From Pontibacter liquoris (GTDB lineage Bacteria; Bacteroidota; Bacteroidia; Cytophagales; Hymenobacteraceae): DNA of 64,000 bases. The notes under the pieces were generated by a model. The model saw only the letters and a list, made by a program, of their open reading frames with translations, was not told the DNA's origin and made no database searches. Of the stretch, positions 52,585-60,668 are shown piece after piece. The DNA lies in the NCBI RefSeq assembly GCF_022758235.1, contig NZ_JALEBG010000002.1, positions 806,001-870,000 on the forward strand. The letters are read 5' to 3'. Position 1 is the first letter of the stretch, and each line of letters starts with the position of its first letter. The translations under genes were made by a program, and so were the position numbers.

Positions 52585-53034
52585 TCAGCCGCGCAGCTTG
52601 TCCAGCATACGGCTGACCAGCACGGCCTCTTCCTGGTTCAGGTTGTGGAACTGCTTGTAGAGCTGGGCCGAAGCCTCGTCCACTTCCTGCATTTTCCGGA
52701 TACCTTTTTCAGTGAGGCGCACTTCGATCATGCGGCGGTTGGCCTGGCAGATGTCGCGGGTGGCGTAGCCTTTTTCAATTAGCTTATCGATCAGGCGCGT
52801 CACATTTGAACTGCGGTCTACCATGCGGCACTGGATGTCGCCGAAGCAAACCGGCTCGGGGTGTTGCCCGCGCAGGATGCCCAGTACATTGTGCTGCTGC
52901 AGCGTAAGGCCATGGCGGCGAAAGAAAGGCATCACCTGCTGGTTCACCCAGTTGTTAGTAAACAACAGGTTCACAAGCAAGCGACGGTAATCGTCCTTAA
53001 ACTCCTTCTGCTTTATTTCGTCTTCTATCCGCAT
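52585..53034 (-). CDS. MarR family transcriptional regulator
   Basis: A 149-residue winged-helix regulator. The recognition region is PVCFGDIQCRMVDRSSNVTR near 61-80, then LIDKLIEKGYATRDICQANR, then the wing RMIEVRLTEKG, the standard MarR layout. There is no Cys in the N-terminal helix as in OhrR, though Cys residues occur near 63, 69 and 96. The start at 53034 gives MRIEDEIKQKEF; the in-frame start at 53079 would lie inside the operator. It is followed by reductase genes of the kind that detoxify electrophiles, so the inducer is probably a reactive phenolic, quinone or aldehyde. That is inference. Confidence 0.92.
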   Translation of the reverse strand: MRIEDEIKQKEFKDDYRRLLVNLLFTNNWVNQQVMPFFRRHGLTLQQHNVLGILRGQHPEPVCFGDIQCRMVDRSSNVTRLIDKLIEKGYATRDICQANRRMIEVRLTEKGIRKMQEVDEASAQLYKQFHNLNQEEAVLVSRMLDKLRG

Positions 53035-53067
53035 ACTTAAACCGGGCACATAATTACGAATTGTTAT

Positions 53068-53079
53068 TTGTATATACAA
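53068..53079. promoter_or_regulatory. MarR-type operator upstream of the marR-type gene
   Basis: TTGTATATACAA, a 12-bp perfect palindrome extended to TTTGTATATACAAGTAT, lies 34-45 bp before the regulator's ATG. With the identical core at 52551-52568 it indicates autoregulation. Confidence 0.75.
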
Positions 53080-53198
53080 GTATTAAGTGGATTTGGTTGC
53101 CTCATACTTGTAAGAAGGAACTGGATAAGTAGCGTAAGCGACGGAGAATGCCCTCCCGGTAGGGGGCCGGTTTATACTTCATACAGTGGAAGGTGCCC

Positions 53199-53270
53199 TT
53201 TCGAACAAAGTGAGAAAGCTGGGTGTGATCCTAAGAATGAATTTATTCGGATTTCTCACTTTGTTCGAAA
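53199..53270. repeat. Perfect-armed hairpin repeat
   Basis: TTTCGAACAAAGTGAGAAA (53199-53217) and its exact reverse complement TTTCTCACTTTGTTCGAAA (53252-53270) are separated by 34 bp. The element is followed by TGACAGAAGG like the TCATTTCGACG family and has the same size (about 72 bp) but different arms. Confidence 0.85.
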
Positions 53271-53328
53271 TGACAGAAGGACTTTGTCCGTGCTTTATAC
53301 TTAGCAAAAAACAAGCCTGTGCCCGTAG

Positions 53329-54594
53329 TTATACTTCCGCTTCTGCTGCTACCGCCTTCTTCTCGGCTTTATACAGCAGGGTAGAGCAGTTGTTGGGGTT
53401 CAGCACTTCCTGGGCGCAGCGCCGGATATCGGCCGGGGTAACGGCCTGCAGCTTTTCGCCTTCGGTATTTACGAAGTTGGCATCGCCGAGCAGCTTGCCG
53501 TATGCCAGGTTCATGGCGCGGTTCAGTAGTTCGATCTCCGAGAAAACGATGCTGGCCTCGGCCTGGTTTTTTACCTTATTCAGCTCTTCCTCGTCTACTA
53601 GCTGGTCCATCAGCTCCTGGTTAATAGCCTCGATAGCGGCATTAGCCTGCTCCAGCGTAACGCCTTCGTTTAGCTTTCCCTGGATGATGAGCAGGCCTGC
53701 TTCGATAGAACCCGATACGGAAGCCGAGATGGAGTTGAACAGCTTCTGCTCTTTTACCAGCTGATCATACAAGCGGCTCGACTTGCCCCGGCCCAGTATA
53801 TCTGAGATCAGATCTACGGCATAATAATCAGCTTCGGTGCGGGCGGGCATGTGGTAGGCTTTGTAGATGGCGCTCAGGGGCACGTCGGCGCTTACCTCCA
53901 GGGTGCGCGGCTCAGTTTGGCGCGGCTCTTTGGCAATGTTGCGGTTATACTTGTGGCCGGCCGGAATGGGCCCGAACCATTTTTCCGTCAGTTCCTTTGC
54001 CCGCTCAAACGTTACGTTGCCGGCTACCACCAGCACGGCGTTGCTGGGCGAGTAGTGCTTGCGGTGAAAAGCCTTCACAATGTCCATGGTCGCCTCTTCG
54101 ATATGAGCGATCTCCTTGCCGATAGTGGCCCATTTGTAGGGGTGCTCTTTGTAAGCCAGCGGGCGCAGCTTCAGCCATACATCGCCATAAGGTTGGTTGA
54201 GGTAGGTTTGCTTAAACTCTTCTACCACCACTTTGCGCTGCACTTCCAGGCCGTTTTCGCTGAAAGCCAGGTCCAGCATGCGGTCCGACTCCAGCCAGAA
54301 ACCGGTTTCGATGTTCTGGGCTGGCAGCGAGAGGTAATAATTGGTGATATCGGGGCTGGTAAAGGCGTTATTCTCGCCCCCCACGCGCTGCAGGGGCTCG
54401 TCGTAAACAGGTATGTGCTTGGAACCGCTGAACATCAGGTGCTCAAACAAATGGGCAAAGCCCGTGTGGCTTTCTTCTTCATCGCGCGAGCCCACATTAT
54501 ACAGCACATTAAGCACCGCCATCGGGCTGGTGTGGTCTTCGTGCACAATTACCTGCAGGCCGTTATCAAGGGTAAATTCTTTGAATTGTATCAT
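53329..54594 (-). CDS. M16-family zinc peptidase (pitrilysin type)
   Basis: A 421-residue single-unit M16 peptidase with no signal peptide. The inverted zinc motif HxxEH is HTGFAHLFEHLMFSGSKH near residues 41-58, and the third ligand Glu lies in RKVVVEEFKQTYL near 119-131. The C-terminal domain (about 180-410) carries the YYAVDLISDILGRGKSSRLY signature near 254-273. In many Bacteroidota two M16 genes lie together, one lacking the zinc motif; here only the active type is present. It is divergent from the E1 dehydrogenase gene. Confidence 0.93.
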   Translation of the reverse strand: MIQFKEFTLDNGLQVIVHEDHTSPMAVLNVLYNVGSRDEEESHTGFAHLFEHLMFSGSKHIPVYDEPLQRVGGENNAFTSPDITNYYLSLPAQNIETGFWLESDRMLDLAFSENGLEVQRKVVVEEFKQTYLNQPYGDVWLKLRPLAYKEHPYKWATIGKEIAHIEEATMDIVKAFHRKHYSPSNAVLVVAGNVTFERAKELTEKWFGPIPAGHKYNRNIAKEPRQTEPRTLEVSADVPLSAIYKAYHMPARTEADYYAVDLISDILGRGKSSRLYDQLVKEQKLFNSISASVSGSIEAGLLIIQGKLNEGVTLEQANAAIEAINQELMDQLVDEEELNKVKNQAEASIVFSEIELLNRAMNLAYGKLLGDANFVNTEGEKLQAVTPADIRRCAQEVLNPNNCSTLLYKAEKKAVAAEAEV

Positions 54595-54610
54595 GGTTTC
54601 TGTAAGACGT

Positions 54611-54762
54611 TAGGTTTTAGACACTAGACTTTAGACGAAAAAGAGTAAAGTGCAAGCATACAACTACTTTCAATGGTAAAGCGCGATTTGCTCTTAAGGG
54701 ACACTCCCGGGTTATAAACTTAAGTCTTGTGTCTAAAGTCTAACATCTAGTGTCTAGGTTTA
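54611..54762. repeat. Inverted repeat of TAGACACTAGACTTTAGAC type
   Basis: TAGGTTTTAGACACTAGACTTTAGAC (54611-54636) and the inverse, GTCTAAAGTC...CTAGTGTCTAGG (54731-54758), lie at the ends of a 152-bp segment between divergent genes. The right arm has an insertion of about 5 bp. It looks like a short non-autonomous element or REP pair. Confidence 0.7.
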
Positions 54763-54851
54763 AACAAATGTATAAATTAGCAAGGATATATTTCAGGGCT
54801 TCGGCTAAACCATTAACTTGCCCAACTATAACGAAGTTTTCCTTTTCAGAG

Positions 54852-56831
54852 ATGAACTACAATCGCAAAGACTATACCGACGACGAACTTTTAACCTTAT
54901 ACAAGGCCATTCTGAAGCCTCGCCTGATCGAGGAGCGCATGCTGGTGCTGCTGCGCCAGGGCAAGGTAACCAAGTGGTTTTCCGGCATCGGGCAGGAGGC
55001 TATTTCGGTGGGCTCGGCTATGGCCCTGGATAAAGACGAATACATTTTGCCGCTGCACCGCAACCTGGGCGTGTTTACCAGCCGCGATATTCCGCTGGGA
55101 CGCTTATTTGCGCAGTTCCAAGGCAAGCCCAGCGGCTTTACCAAAGGCCGCGACCGCTCCTTCCACTTCGGTACTAACGAGCACCACATTGTGGGTATGA
55201 TCTCGCACCTGGGCCCGCAGCTGGCCGTGGCCGATGGCATTGCGCTGGCCGACCTGCTGGAAAACAAAGAGAAAGTAACGCTGGTGTTCAGCGGCGATGG
55301 CGGCGCCTCGGAAGGGGATTTCCATGAAGCCCTGAACGTGGCAGCCGTATGGGGGCTGCCGGTTATTTTCATGATCGAGAACAACGGCTATGGCCTTTCT
55401 ACGCCCAGCAGCGAGCAATTCAAATTCAGGCATTTTATCGACAAAGGACCTGCTTACGGCATGGATGCGCTGCAGATAGACGGCAACAACGTGCTGGAAG
55501 TATACGACACGGTGCGGCAGGCGGCAGCCAGTATCCGCAAGAACCCCCGCCCGATGCTCATCGAGGCGATCACGTTCCGGATGCGGGGCCACGAGGAGGC
55601 CAGCGGCACCAAGTATGTGCCGCAGGAGCTGTTCGAGAAATGGGCCAAAAAAGATCCGGTAGAGAACTTTGAGCGTTACCTGCTCGACGAGCTGGTGCTG
55701 ACGCAGAAAGGCATGGAAAGTATAAAAGAGGAGCTGAAAGCCGAGATCGAAGCCGGCCTGCAGGAAGCCTTTGCTCAGCCTATGCCGCAGGCCAGCCAGG
55801 AGCAGGAATTGAATGATATGTACCAGCCTTTTGACCAGGAAGTGATCCAGCCTGCCTCCGGTGCCAAAACGGAGCGGCGCTTTGTCGATGCCATCTCTGA
55901 TGCCCTCCGCCAAAGTATGGAACGCTACCCGGATCTGGTGCTAATGGGCCAGGATGTGGCCGAGTATGGCGGCGTGTTTAAGATTACAGAAGGCTTTGTA
56001 GCCAAATTTGGCAAAGACCGCATCCGCAACACGCCTTTATGCGAGTCGGCTATACTTGGCGTGGGCCTGGGCATGTCGGTGCGTGGAATGAAGAGCATTG
56101 TAGAGATGCAGTTTGCCGACTTTGTGACCAGCGGCTTTAACCAGATCGTGAATAACCTGGCCAAAAGCCATTACCGCTGGGGCCAGAATGCCGATGTGGT
56201 GGTACGCATGCCCACCGGCGCAGGCACTGCAGCCGGGCCGTTTCACTCGCAGAGCAACGAAGCCTGGTTTTTCCATACGCCGGGTCTGAAGGTGGTGTAT
56301 CCTTCCTCGCCTTACGATGCCAAAGGTTTGCTGAACGCCGCTATCGAAGACCCTAACCCGGTGATGTATTTTGAACATAAGCTGCTCTACCGCTCCATTG
56401 CGCAGGATATTCCGGACGATTATTATACCATCGAAATAGGCAAAGCCCATACCGTGACCGAAGGCACCGACCTGACCATTATCACTTACGGCATGGGTGT
56501 GCACTGGGCCAAACAACTGCAGCAGGAGCTAACGGATGCCAGCTTAGAAATACTGGACCTGCGGTCGCTGCTGCCCTGGGACAAAGAGGCCGTGCGCGCT
56601 GCCGTAGCTAAAACGGGCCGTGTGCTGATCGTGCATGAAGACACCCTGACAGGCGGCATAGGCGGCGAGATTGCCGCCTGGATCAGCGAGCATTGTTTTG
56701 AACTGCTGGATGCTCCTGTGGCCCGCGTAGCCAGCCTGGATACGGCCGTGCCGTTTGCGCCGCCCCTGGAGCAGGAATTCCTGCCAAAGCAGCGCCTGCG
56801 CGAAAAGGTGGAAGCTATGCTGAATTACTAG
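54852..56831 (+). CDS. 2-oxoacid (branched-chain type) dehydrogenase E1, fused alpha and beta
   Basis: A 659-residue fusion of E1 alpha (about 10-325) and E1 beta (about 338-659), a known Bacteroidota arrangement. The thiamine-diphosphate motif is GDGGASEGDFHEALN near residues 146-160 with the closing ENNGYGLSTPSSEQF near 176-190. Beta starts TERRFVDAISDALRQ near 337 and carries MGQDVAEYGGVFKITEGF, GRMPTGAGTAAGPFHSQ-like VRMPTGAGTAAGPFHSQSNE, and a C-terminal transketolase domain. It decarboxylates a 2-oxoacid, probably branched-chain, and passes the acyl group to lipoyl-E2. The ATG at 54852 (MNYNRKDYTDDEL) is preferred over an in-frame start at 54750 inside the repeat. E2/E3 genes are not here, but lipA is 3.4 kb downstream. 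Confidence 0.92.
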   Translation: MNYNRKDYTDDELLTLYKAILKPRLIEERMLVLLRQGKVTKWFSGIGQEAISVGSAMALDKDEYILPLHRNLGVFTSRDIPLGRLFAQFQGKPSGFTKGRDRSFHFGTNEHHIVGMISHLGPQLAVADGIALADLLENKEKVTLVFSGDGGASEGDFHEALNVAAVWGLPVIFMIENNGYGLSTPSSEQFKFRHFIDKGPAYGMDALQIDGNNVLEVYDTVRQAAASIRKNPRPMLIEAITFRMRGHEEASGTKYVPQELFEKWAKKDPVENFERYLLDELVLTQKGMESIKEELKAEIEAGLQEAFAQPMPQASQEQELNDMYQPFDQEVIQPASGAKTERRFVDAISDALRQSMERYPDLVLMGQDVAEYGGVFKITEGFVAKFGKDRIRNTPLCESAILGVGLGMSVRGMKSIVEMQFADFVTSGFNQIVNNLAKSHYRWGQNADVVVRMPTGAGTAAGPFHSQSNEAWFFHTPGLKVVYPSSPYDAKGLLNAAIEDPNPVMYFEHKLLYRSIAQDIPDDYYTIEIGKAHTVTEGTDLTIITYGMGVHWAKQLQQELTDASLEILDLRSLLPWDKEAVRAAVAKTGRVLIVHEDTLTGGIGGEIAAWISEHCFELLDAPVARVASLDTAVPFAPPLEQEFLPKQRLREKVEAMLNY

Positions 56832-56970
56832 AGATTTATAAGAGACAGGGAAAGTGTTGCCCATGCAGCGGTTGCTTTAAAAAGCAGGTATACACCATTA
56901 TACTTTAACCGTATGTGTACACACTTTCCCGTCTTCTTCGTTCAGGTATAAACGCTAACCCGGTAACGCC

Positions 56971-57186
56971 ATGCGCCTCCTTCGCTTATCCAGCTTTTTT
57001 ATACTTAGTATTTTCCTGCTAGCGGGCACTGGTTGCCAGCGCAAAGGCATCATACCTTGCCCCAAGCAAAATGGCAAAAATGTTATGGTAAAAAGCAAAG
57101 GAGCGGGCAGCCTGGAGGCCATCAGCGTGCCCACCGATAAGAACGGGCGCGTGAAAAAGCACCGCAAACTACTCGGCCTCTTTTAA
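56971..57186 (+). CDS. Small predicted lipoprotein
   Basis: A 71-residue protein. Residues 1-22 are a hydrophobic signal ending in a lipobox, LAGTGC22. The mature part is basic, with CPKQNGKNVMVKSKGAG and a Lys/Arg-rich end. I do not recognise a family, although the PCPK...RVKKHRKLLGLF pattern looks designed for export. The next gene, also a short basic exported protein, follows by 29 bp on the same strand, suggesting a unit. Confidence 0.65.
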   Translation: MRLLRLSSFFILSIFLLAGTGCQRKGIIPCPKQNGKNVMVKSKGAGSLEAISVPTDKNGRVKKHRKLLGLF

Positions 57187-57215
57187 GTATAACCACTAAT
57201 GCGCTGCTGTAACTG

Positions 57216-57566
57216 ATGTTGAAGACCGATGCAAGGCTTTGGAAGAGAAGCGGGTTCCTGCTGTGCCTGCTGGCGTTACTGGCATTTTCGGCCCTGCCGG
57301 CTTTTGCCCAGATAAGCCCTGAAAGCAAGGAGCAGCAACGAAAAGAGCAGAAGCGGTTTTTAAAAGAAGCGGCCAAAACCGAATCCGTTTACAAGGACAC
57401 GCACCTCAACACGGATACGTATACCTTTAAAAAAGGCGAGGCCGGGCGCATCAACGCAAAAAACAACCGCGCTGCGTACCTGTTCGATGAGAACGGGAAA
57501 CCCATCAAAAAGAAGAAGCTGTTTGAGAAAAAGCGCAGGCAGCCGAAAAAGAAACGAATCGATTAA
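57216..57566 (+). CDS. Small basic exported protein, unknown family
   Basis: A 116-residue protein. A signal peptide is clear: a basic start, LLCLLALLAFSALPAFA, and a cleavage site before QISPE near residue 32. The mature chain of about 84 residues is highly charged (KEQQRKEQKRFLKEAAKTES) and ends in a Lys/Arg run (KKKKLFEKKRRQPKKKRID). No enzyme motif is seen. The gene lies between the small lipoprotein gene and ytxJ with gaps of 29 and 18 bp, so the three may be one operon. Confidence 0.68.
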   Translation: MLKTDARLWKRSGFLLCLLALLAFSALPAFAQISPESKEQQRKEQKRFLKEAAKTESVYKDTHLNTDTYTFKKGEAGRINAKNNRAAYLFDENGKPIKKKKLFEKKRRQPKKKRID

Positions 57567-57584
57567 CCGCAAAGAAGAAAGACT

Positions 57585-57926
57585 ATGAACTGGCACCCGC
57601 TTACAAGCACCGAACAGTTAGACGAGATATTAGAGGAATCGAAAAACACCCCCGTGGTGATCTTTAAGCACAGCACCTCCTGTTCTATCAGCGCCACGGC
57701 CAAAAGCCGCCTGGAGCGCCAGTGGGATGGCGCCAGCCTCGACCACGTGAAACCCTATTACCTGGATTTGCTCCGCTACCGGCCTGTGTCTAACGAGGTA
57801 GCCGAAATGCTGCACGTGCACCACGAGTCGCCGCAGCTGTTGCTGGTGCAGGATGGCGTGTGCACTTACGATGTGTCGCATATGGGCATCGGGGTGGATG
57901 CCCTTAAAAAGAAAATAACAGCCTAG
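57585..57926 (+). CDS. ytxJ: Bacillithiol-system redox protein YtxJ
   Basis: A 113-residue thioredoxin-fold protein without signal peptide. The active-site region is VVIFKHSTSCSISATAKSRL near residues 24-43, with a single Cys typical of monothiol YtxJ-type bacilliredoxin-like proteins, and the cis-Pro region is HHESPQLLLVQDG near 79-91. Family members occur in genomes that make bacillithiol and are thought to handle protein-bacillithiol mixed disulfides. It is the last of three closely spaced plus-strand genes and faces the OsmC gene. Confidence 0.87.
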   Translation: MNWHPLTSTEQLDEILEESKNTPVVIFKHSTSCSISATAKSRLERQWDGASLDHVKPYYLDLLRYRPVSNEVAEMLHVHHESPQLLLVQDGVCTYDVSHMGIGVDALKKKITA

Positions 57927-57944
57927 CAGCAGTTTATACTTGCC

Positions 57945-57996
57945 GTAGCCCTCACCTGCGCCCTCTCCTGTTTTTAAGAGAGGGCTGAGGTAGGGA
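57945..57996. repeat. GAGAGGGC hairpin between convergent genes
   Basis: AGCCCTCACCTGCGCCCTCTC and GAGAGGGCTGAGGTAGGG surround CTGTTTTTAA, forming an imperfect hairpin (CCCTCTC with GAGAGGG at its core). It is a variant of the CCCTCC/GGAGGG modules seen elsewhere and could terminate both ytxJ and osmC. Confidence 0.6.
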
Positions 57997-58000
57997 AAAC

Positions 58001-58408
58001 TTAGTACCGGAACGAAATGGTTTGCTTCACGTCGGGGTGCAGGCTCAGGGCCACCGGGCAGGTGCGCGCTGCATTCTCCAGCATGGCTCTTTCTTTATCG
58101 GTATAGGTTTTGCCGGCCGGCATGGTAAAGTCCAGCACTACTTCGGCAATGCGCCGGGGCTCTGCCGCCATGATCTTGGTCACCTCGATCTCCATGCCTT
58201 CGATGTCGATGTTGGAACGGTTGGCCAGGATGCCCATGATGGTCATCATGCAGCTGCCCAGCGCCGCACTTACCAGGTCGGTGGGCGAGAAAGCCTCGCC
58301 TTTTCCGTTGTTATCTACCGGGGCATCGGTAATAATGGTGTTGCCCGAAGCCAGGTGCTGCGCCGCGGTGCGCAGCTGGCCTTTGTATATACTTTTAATG
58401 GTTGCCAT
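58001..58408 (-). CDS. OsmC family protein
   Basis: A 135-residue OsmC/Ohr-fold protein. The two conserved redox Cys are in AALGSCMMTIMGILANRSN near residues 48-66 and ENAARTCPVALSLHPDV near 110-126, the arrangement used for reduction of organic hydroperoxides by thiols. The Arg and Glu partners of true Ohr proteins are not obvious, so it sits in the general OsmC/YhfA branch. Neighbouring ytxJ supports a thiol-redox theme. Confidence 0.9.
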   Translation of the reverse strand: MATIKSIYKGQLRTAAQHLASGNTIITDAPVDNNGKGEAFSPTDLVSAALGSCMMTIMGILANRSNIDIEGMEIEVTKIMAAEPRRIAEVVLDFTMPAGKTYTDKERAMLENAARTCPVALSLHPDVKQTISFRY

Positions 58409-58479
58409 GTGCCTTAACTATAGTTTGTATTACCCGTAAATTTAGTTACTTTTAATCAATCTCTAAATCAAATAAAAGG

Positions 58480-59214
58480 GTGGTCAGATACCTCGCACTT
58501 GTCCTTGCTCTAGCCTTTGGCCTGGCGCTGCCTGCAGCTGCCCAATCAGATGAAGATGAGTCGTTTGAGAATGAGTTGAGCTACGGCGTCAACTTCAACT
58601 CCAACGGCGGTTTGGTGGGCGGCGCGTTTATCCGCTCGGCCTTTTTTATGAACGAGCACATGTACCAGTTCGGTGGCCTGGAAGTGGTAGAGGTAAAGCA
58701 CCCCAAAGAGAACCGCCTCTATAGCCCCGAAACAGGTGACTTTTTTATAGCCGGCAAGCAGAACTACCTGTTTGTGGTGCGCCCGCATTATGGCCGTGAG
58801 CTGGTGCTGTTCCGGAAAGCAGCCGAATCCGGGGTGCAGGTAAATGCCGTGGGCGCTATTGGCCCTTCCATTGGGTTGCTGGTGCCCTACTATATCCGCT
58901 ACAACTATGGCGGGCCGGGCATGGAAGATGTCCGCACCGAGCAGTACGACCCGACCCGACACACCAACATCGACCAGATACAAGGTAACGTGAATTTCCT
59001 GCAGGGCCTGGGCGAATCCAAGGTAAACATTGGGGCGCATGTAAAAGCAGGCCTCAGCTTTGAGTATGGCCGTTACAAAGAAAGCATTACCGGCATCGAA
59101 GTGGGCTTTGCTCTGGAAGCCTATACCAAAGACCTCATCATAATCCCGCAGGCCGACAACAGCAGCATCTTCCCCTCGGTGTATCTGAACCTGTACTACG
59201 GCCGCCGCAAGTAA
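58480..59214 (+). CDS. Predicted outer-membrane beta-barrel protein, GTG start
   Basis: A 244-residue protein. A signal peptide is clear (MVRYLALVLALAFGLALPAA, cleavage after AQ). The start is GTG at 58480; no ATG precedes the signal. The mature part has many alternating strands (SYGVNFNSNGGLVGGAFIRS; VYLNLYYGRRK at the end), consistent with a small barrel or lipid-binding outer membrane protein. I do not recognise a named family beyond general Bacteroidota conserved hypothetical proteins. It precedes lipA by 116 bp. Confidence 0.72.
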   Translation: MVRYLALVLALAFGLALPAAAQSDEDESFENELSYGVNFNSNGGLVGGAFIRSAFFMNEHMYQFGGLEVVEVKHPKENRLYSPETGDFFIAGKQNYLFVVRPHYGRELVLFRKAAESGVQVNAVGAIGPSIGLLVPYYIRYNYGGPGMEDVRTEQYDPTRHTNIDQIQGNVNFLQGLGESKVNIGAHVKAGLSFEYGRYKESITGIEVGFALEAYTKDLIIIPQADNSSIFPSVYLNLYYGRRK

Positions 59215-59317
59215 GCTCCTGGTCCGAACAAATCAGGGACGGACGTTGTTAGCATGATGCCCCGCAGCTTTGCATGTAAAACTTAGTTAAAGGGTAATGT
59301 CTTACGTCATAACTCCG

Positions 59318-59325
59318 TATCTTTG
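59318..59325 (+). promoter_or_regulatory. -7 box immediately before lipA
   Basis: TATCTTTG fits TAnnTTTG and ends 5 bp before the lipA ATG (59331). Transcription from it would give a leaderless or nearly leaderless mRNA. The -33 element is not clear. Confidence 0.5.
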
Positions 59326-59330
59326 CAACC

Positions 59331-60242
59331 ATGGACGAATTAATAACACTTCCGGTGATACAACCCAACGCTATGCCCGAGGGGCTAAACGCGCTGGGAC
59401 AGCCACGCAAGCCGAACTGGCTGCGGGTAAAACTGCCGGTTGGGAAGGAATATGCCAAAGTTCGGAGCATTGTAGACGAATATAAACTGCACACCATCTG
59501 CGAAAGCGGCAACTGCCCCAACATGGGCGAGTGCTGGGGTGCAGGCACTGCTACGTTCATGATTTTAGGTAACGTGTGCACCCGGAGCTGCTCGTTCTGT
59601 GCAGTGGCTACCGGCCGCCCCAACGAATACGACGAGGATGAGCCGCGCCGTGTGGCCGAGGCAATACAGCTGATGGGCGTAAAGCATGCCGTTATCACAT
59701 CCGTGAACCGCGATGAACTGAAAGACCGGGGCGCTGCCATCTGGCACGAAACCGTGAAGCAGGTAAAATTGCTGTCGCCTTCCACAACCATCGAAACCCT
59801 TATTCCTGATGTGAAAGCCAACTGGGATGCCCTGATCACGATGATCTCGCCGGGCCAGGAGGTAGTATCGCACAACATGGAAACCGTAAAAGAGCTCTAC
59901 CGCCGGGTACGCCCGCAGGCCAAGTATGAGCGTAGCCTGGAGCAGACGCGCCGCACCAAAGAATATGGTAAGCGCACCAAAACAGGCATTATGCTGGGCC
60001 TTGGTGAAACCCGCGACCAGGTATACCAGGCCATGGACGACCTGGCTGCTAACGGTTGCGATATTTTAACCTTAGGTCAGTACCTGCAGCCAACAAAACT
60101 ACACATCGAAGTGGCCGAGTTCATTCATCCCGATCTGTTCGCGCATTACGGAGAAGAAGGCTTGAAACGCGGAATCAAGTATGTGGAGTCCGGGCCCCTG
60201 GTTCGTTCTTCTTACCATGCCGAACGCCACGTGCACGTATAA
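59331..60242 (+). CDS. lipA: Lipoyl synthase
   Basis: A 303-residue radical-SAM enzyme that inserts two sulfurs into octanoyl-E2 or octanoyl-H-protein. Both clusters are visible: [20 protein letters not shown] near residues 57-76 binds the auxiliary [4Fe-4S] cluster that donates sulfur, and [15 protein letters not shown] near 83-97 is the radical-SAM CxxxCxx[19 protein letters not shown] and the final [12 protein letters not shown] (with the conserved Arg-Ser-Ser-Tyr ligand region) are typical. It matures lipoyl groups used by the E1/E2-type dehydrogenases, one of whose E1 genes is encoded just upstream in the window. lipB is not seen. Confidence 0.97.
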   Translation: MDELITLPVIQPNAMPEGLNALGQPRKPNWLRVKLPVGKEYAKVRSIVDEYKLHTICESGNCPNMGECWGAGTATFMILGNVCTRSCSFCAVATGRPNEYDEDEPRRVAEAIQLMGVKHAVITSVNRDELKDRGAAIWHETVKQVKLLSPSTTIETLIPDVKANWDALITMISPGQEVVSHNMETVKELYRRVRPQAKYERSLEQTRRTKEYGKRTKTGIMLGLGETRDQVYQAMDDLAANGCDILTLGQYLQPTKLHIEVAEFIHPDLFAHYGEEGLKRGIKYVESGPLVRSSYHAERHVHV

Positions 60243-60266
60243 GCGAGTGAGGCTTAAAGAATTACC

Positions 60267-60301
60267 AGCCCTGCACCATTACCGGTGGCAGGGCTTTTTT
60301 T
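60267..60301 (+). terminator. Terminator after lipA
   Basis: AGCCCTGCACC (60267-60277) and GGTGGCAGGGCT (60284-60295) pair with one bulge around ATTACC, followed by seven T. Confidence 0.85.
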
Positions 60302-60668
60302 GCTGCCCAAAGGCTAAAAGAGCATGGCTGAAAGTTGGCCCTTTGCCCTTTGTTTTTTCAGGCTAACAACAGTGGGTTGTATAAGTATAGGAACAAAATA
60401 TATAAAAATAATTTTAATAAAGTTTTACGAATTTATACTACACTTGAGCGCTGAAAAGTAGCTTTGTAGGGCAAAAAGGCCTGTTTTGCCTCAATCCAGG
60501 GATATGGCTTATTAAATATATTTCACATTTATTATATATAATCATATTATTTTTTGAATTAACAACAACTTTTCTAGGATTTTAGAGTAAATGCAATTGT
60601 TCAATATATATAGGCGATCCTATCTATCTATATTCCTCTAAGCAAATATTTTATTCTAAAATACCTCT
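60302..60668. other. AT-rich leader region of the T9SS surface protein gene
   Basis: No gene is seen. The DNA is markedly AT-rich (runs such as TATAAAAATAATTTTAAT and TTTATTATATATAATC). TAGCTTTG at 60459-60466 fits the -7 consensus with a TTG at 60443-60445 upstream; if used, it gives a leader of about 200 nt, long enough for regulatory structure. Confidence 0.5.
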
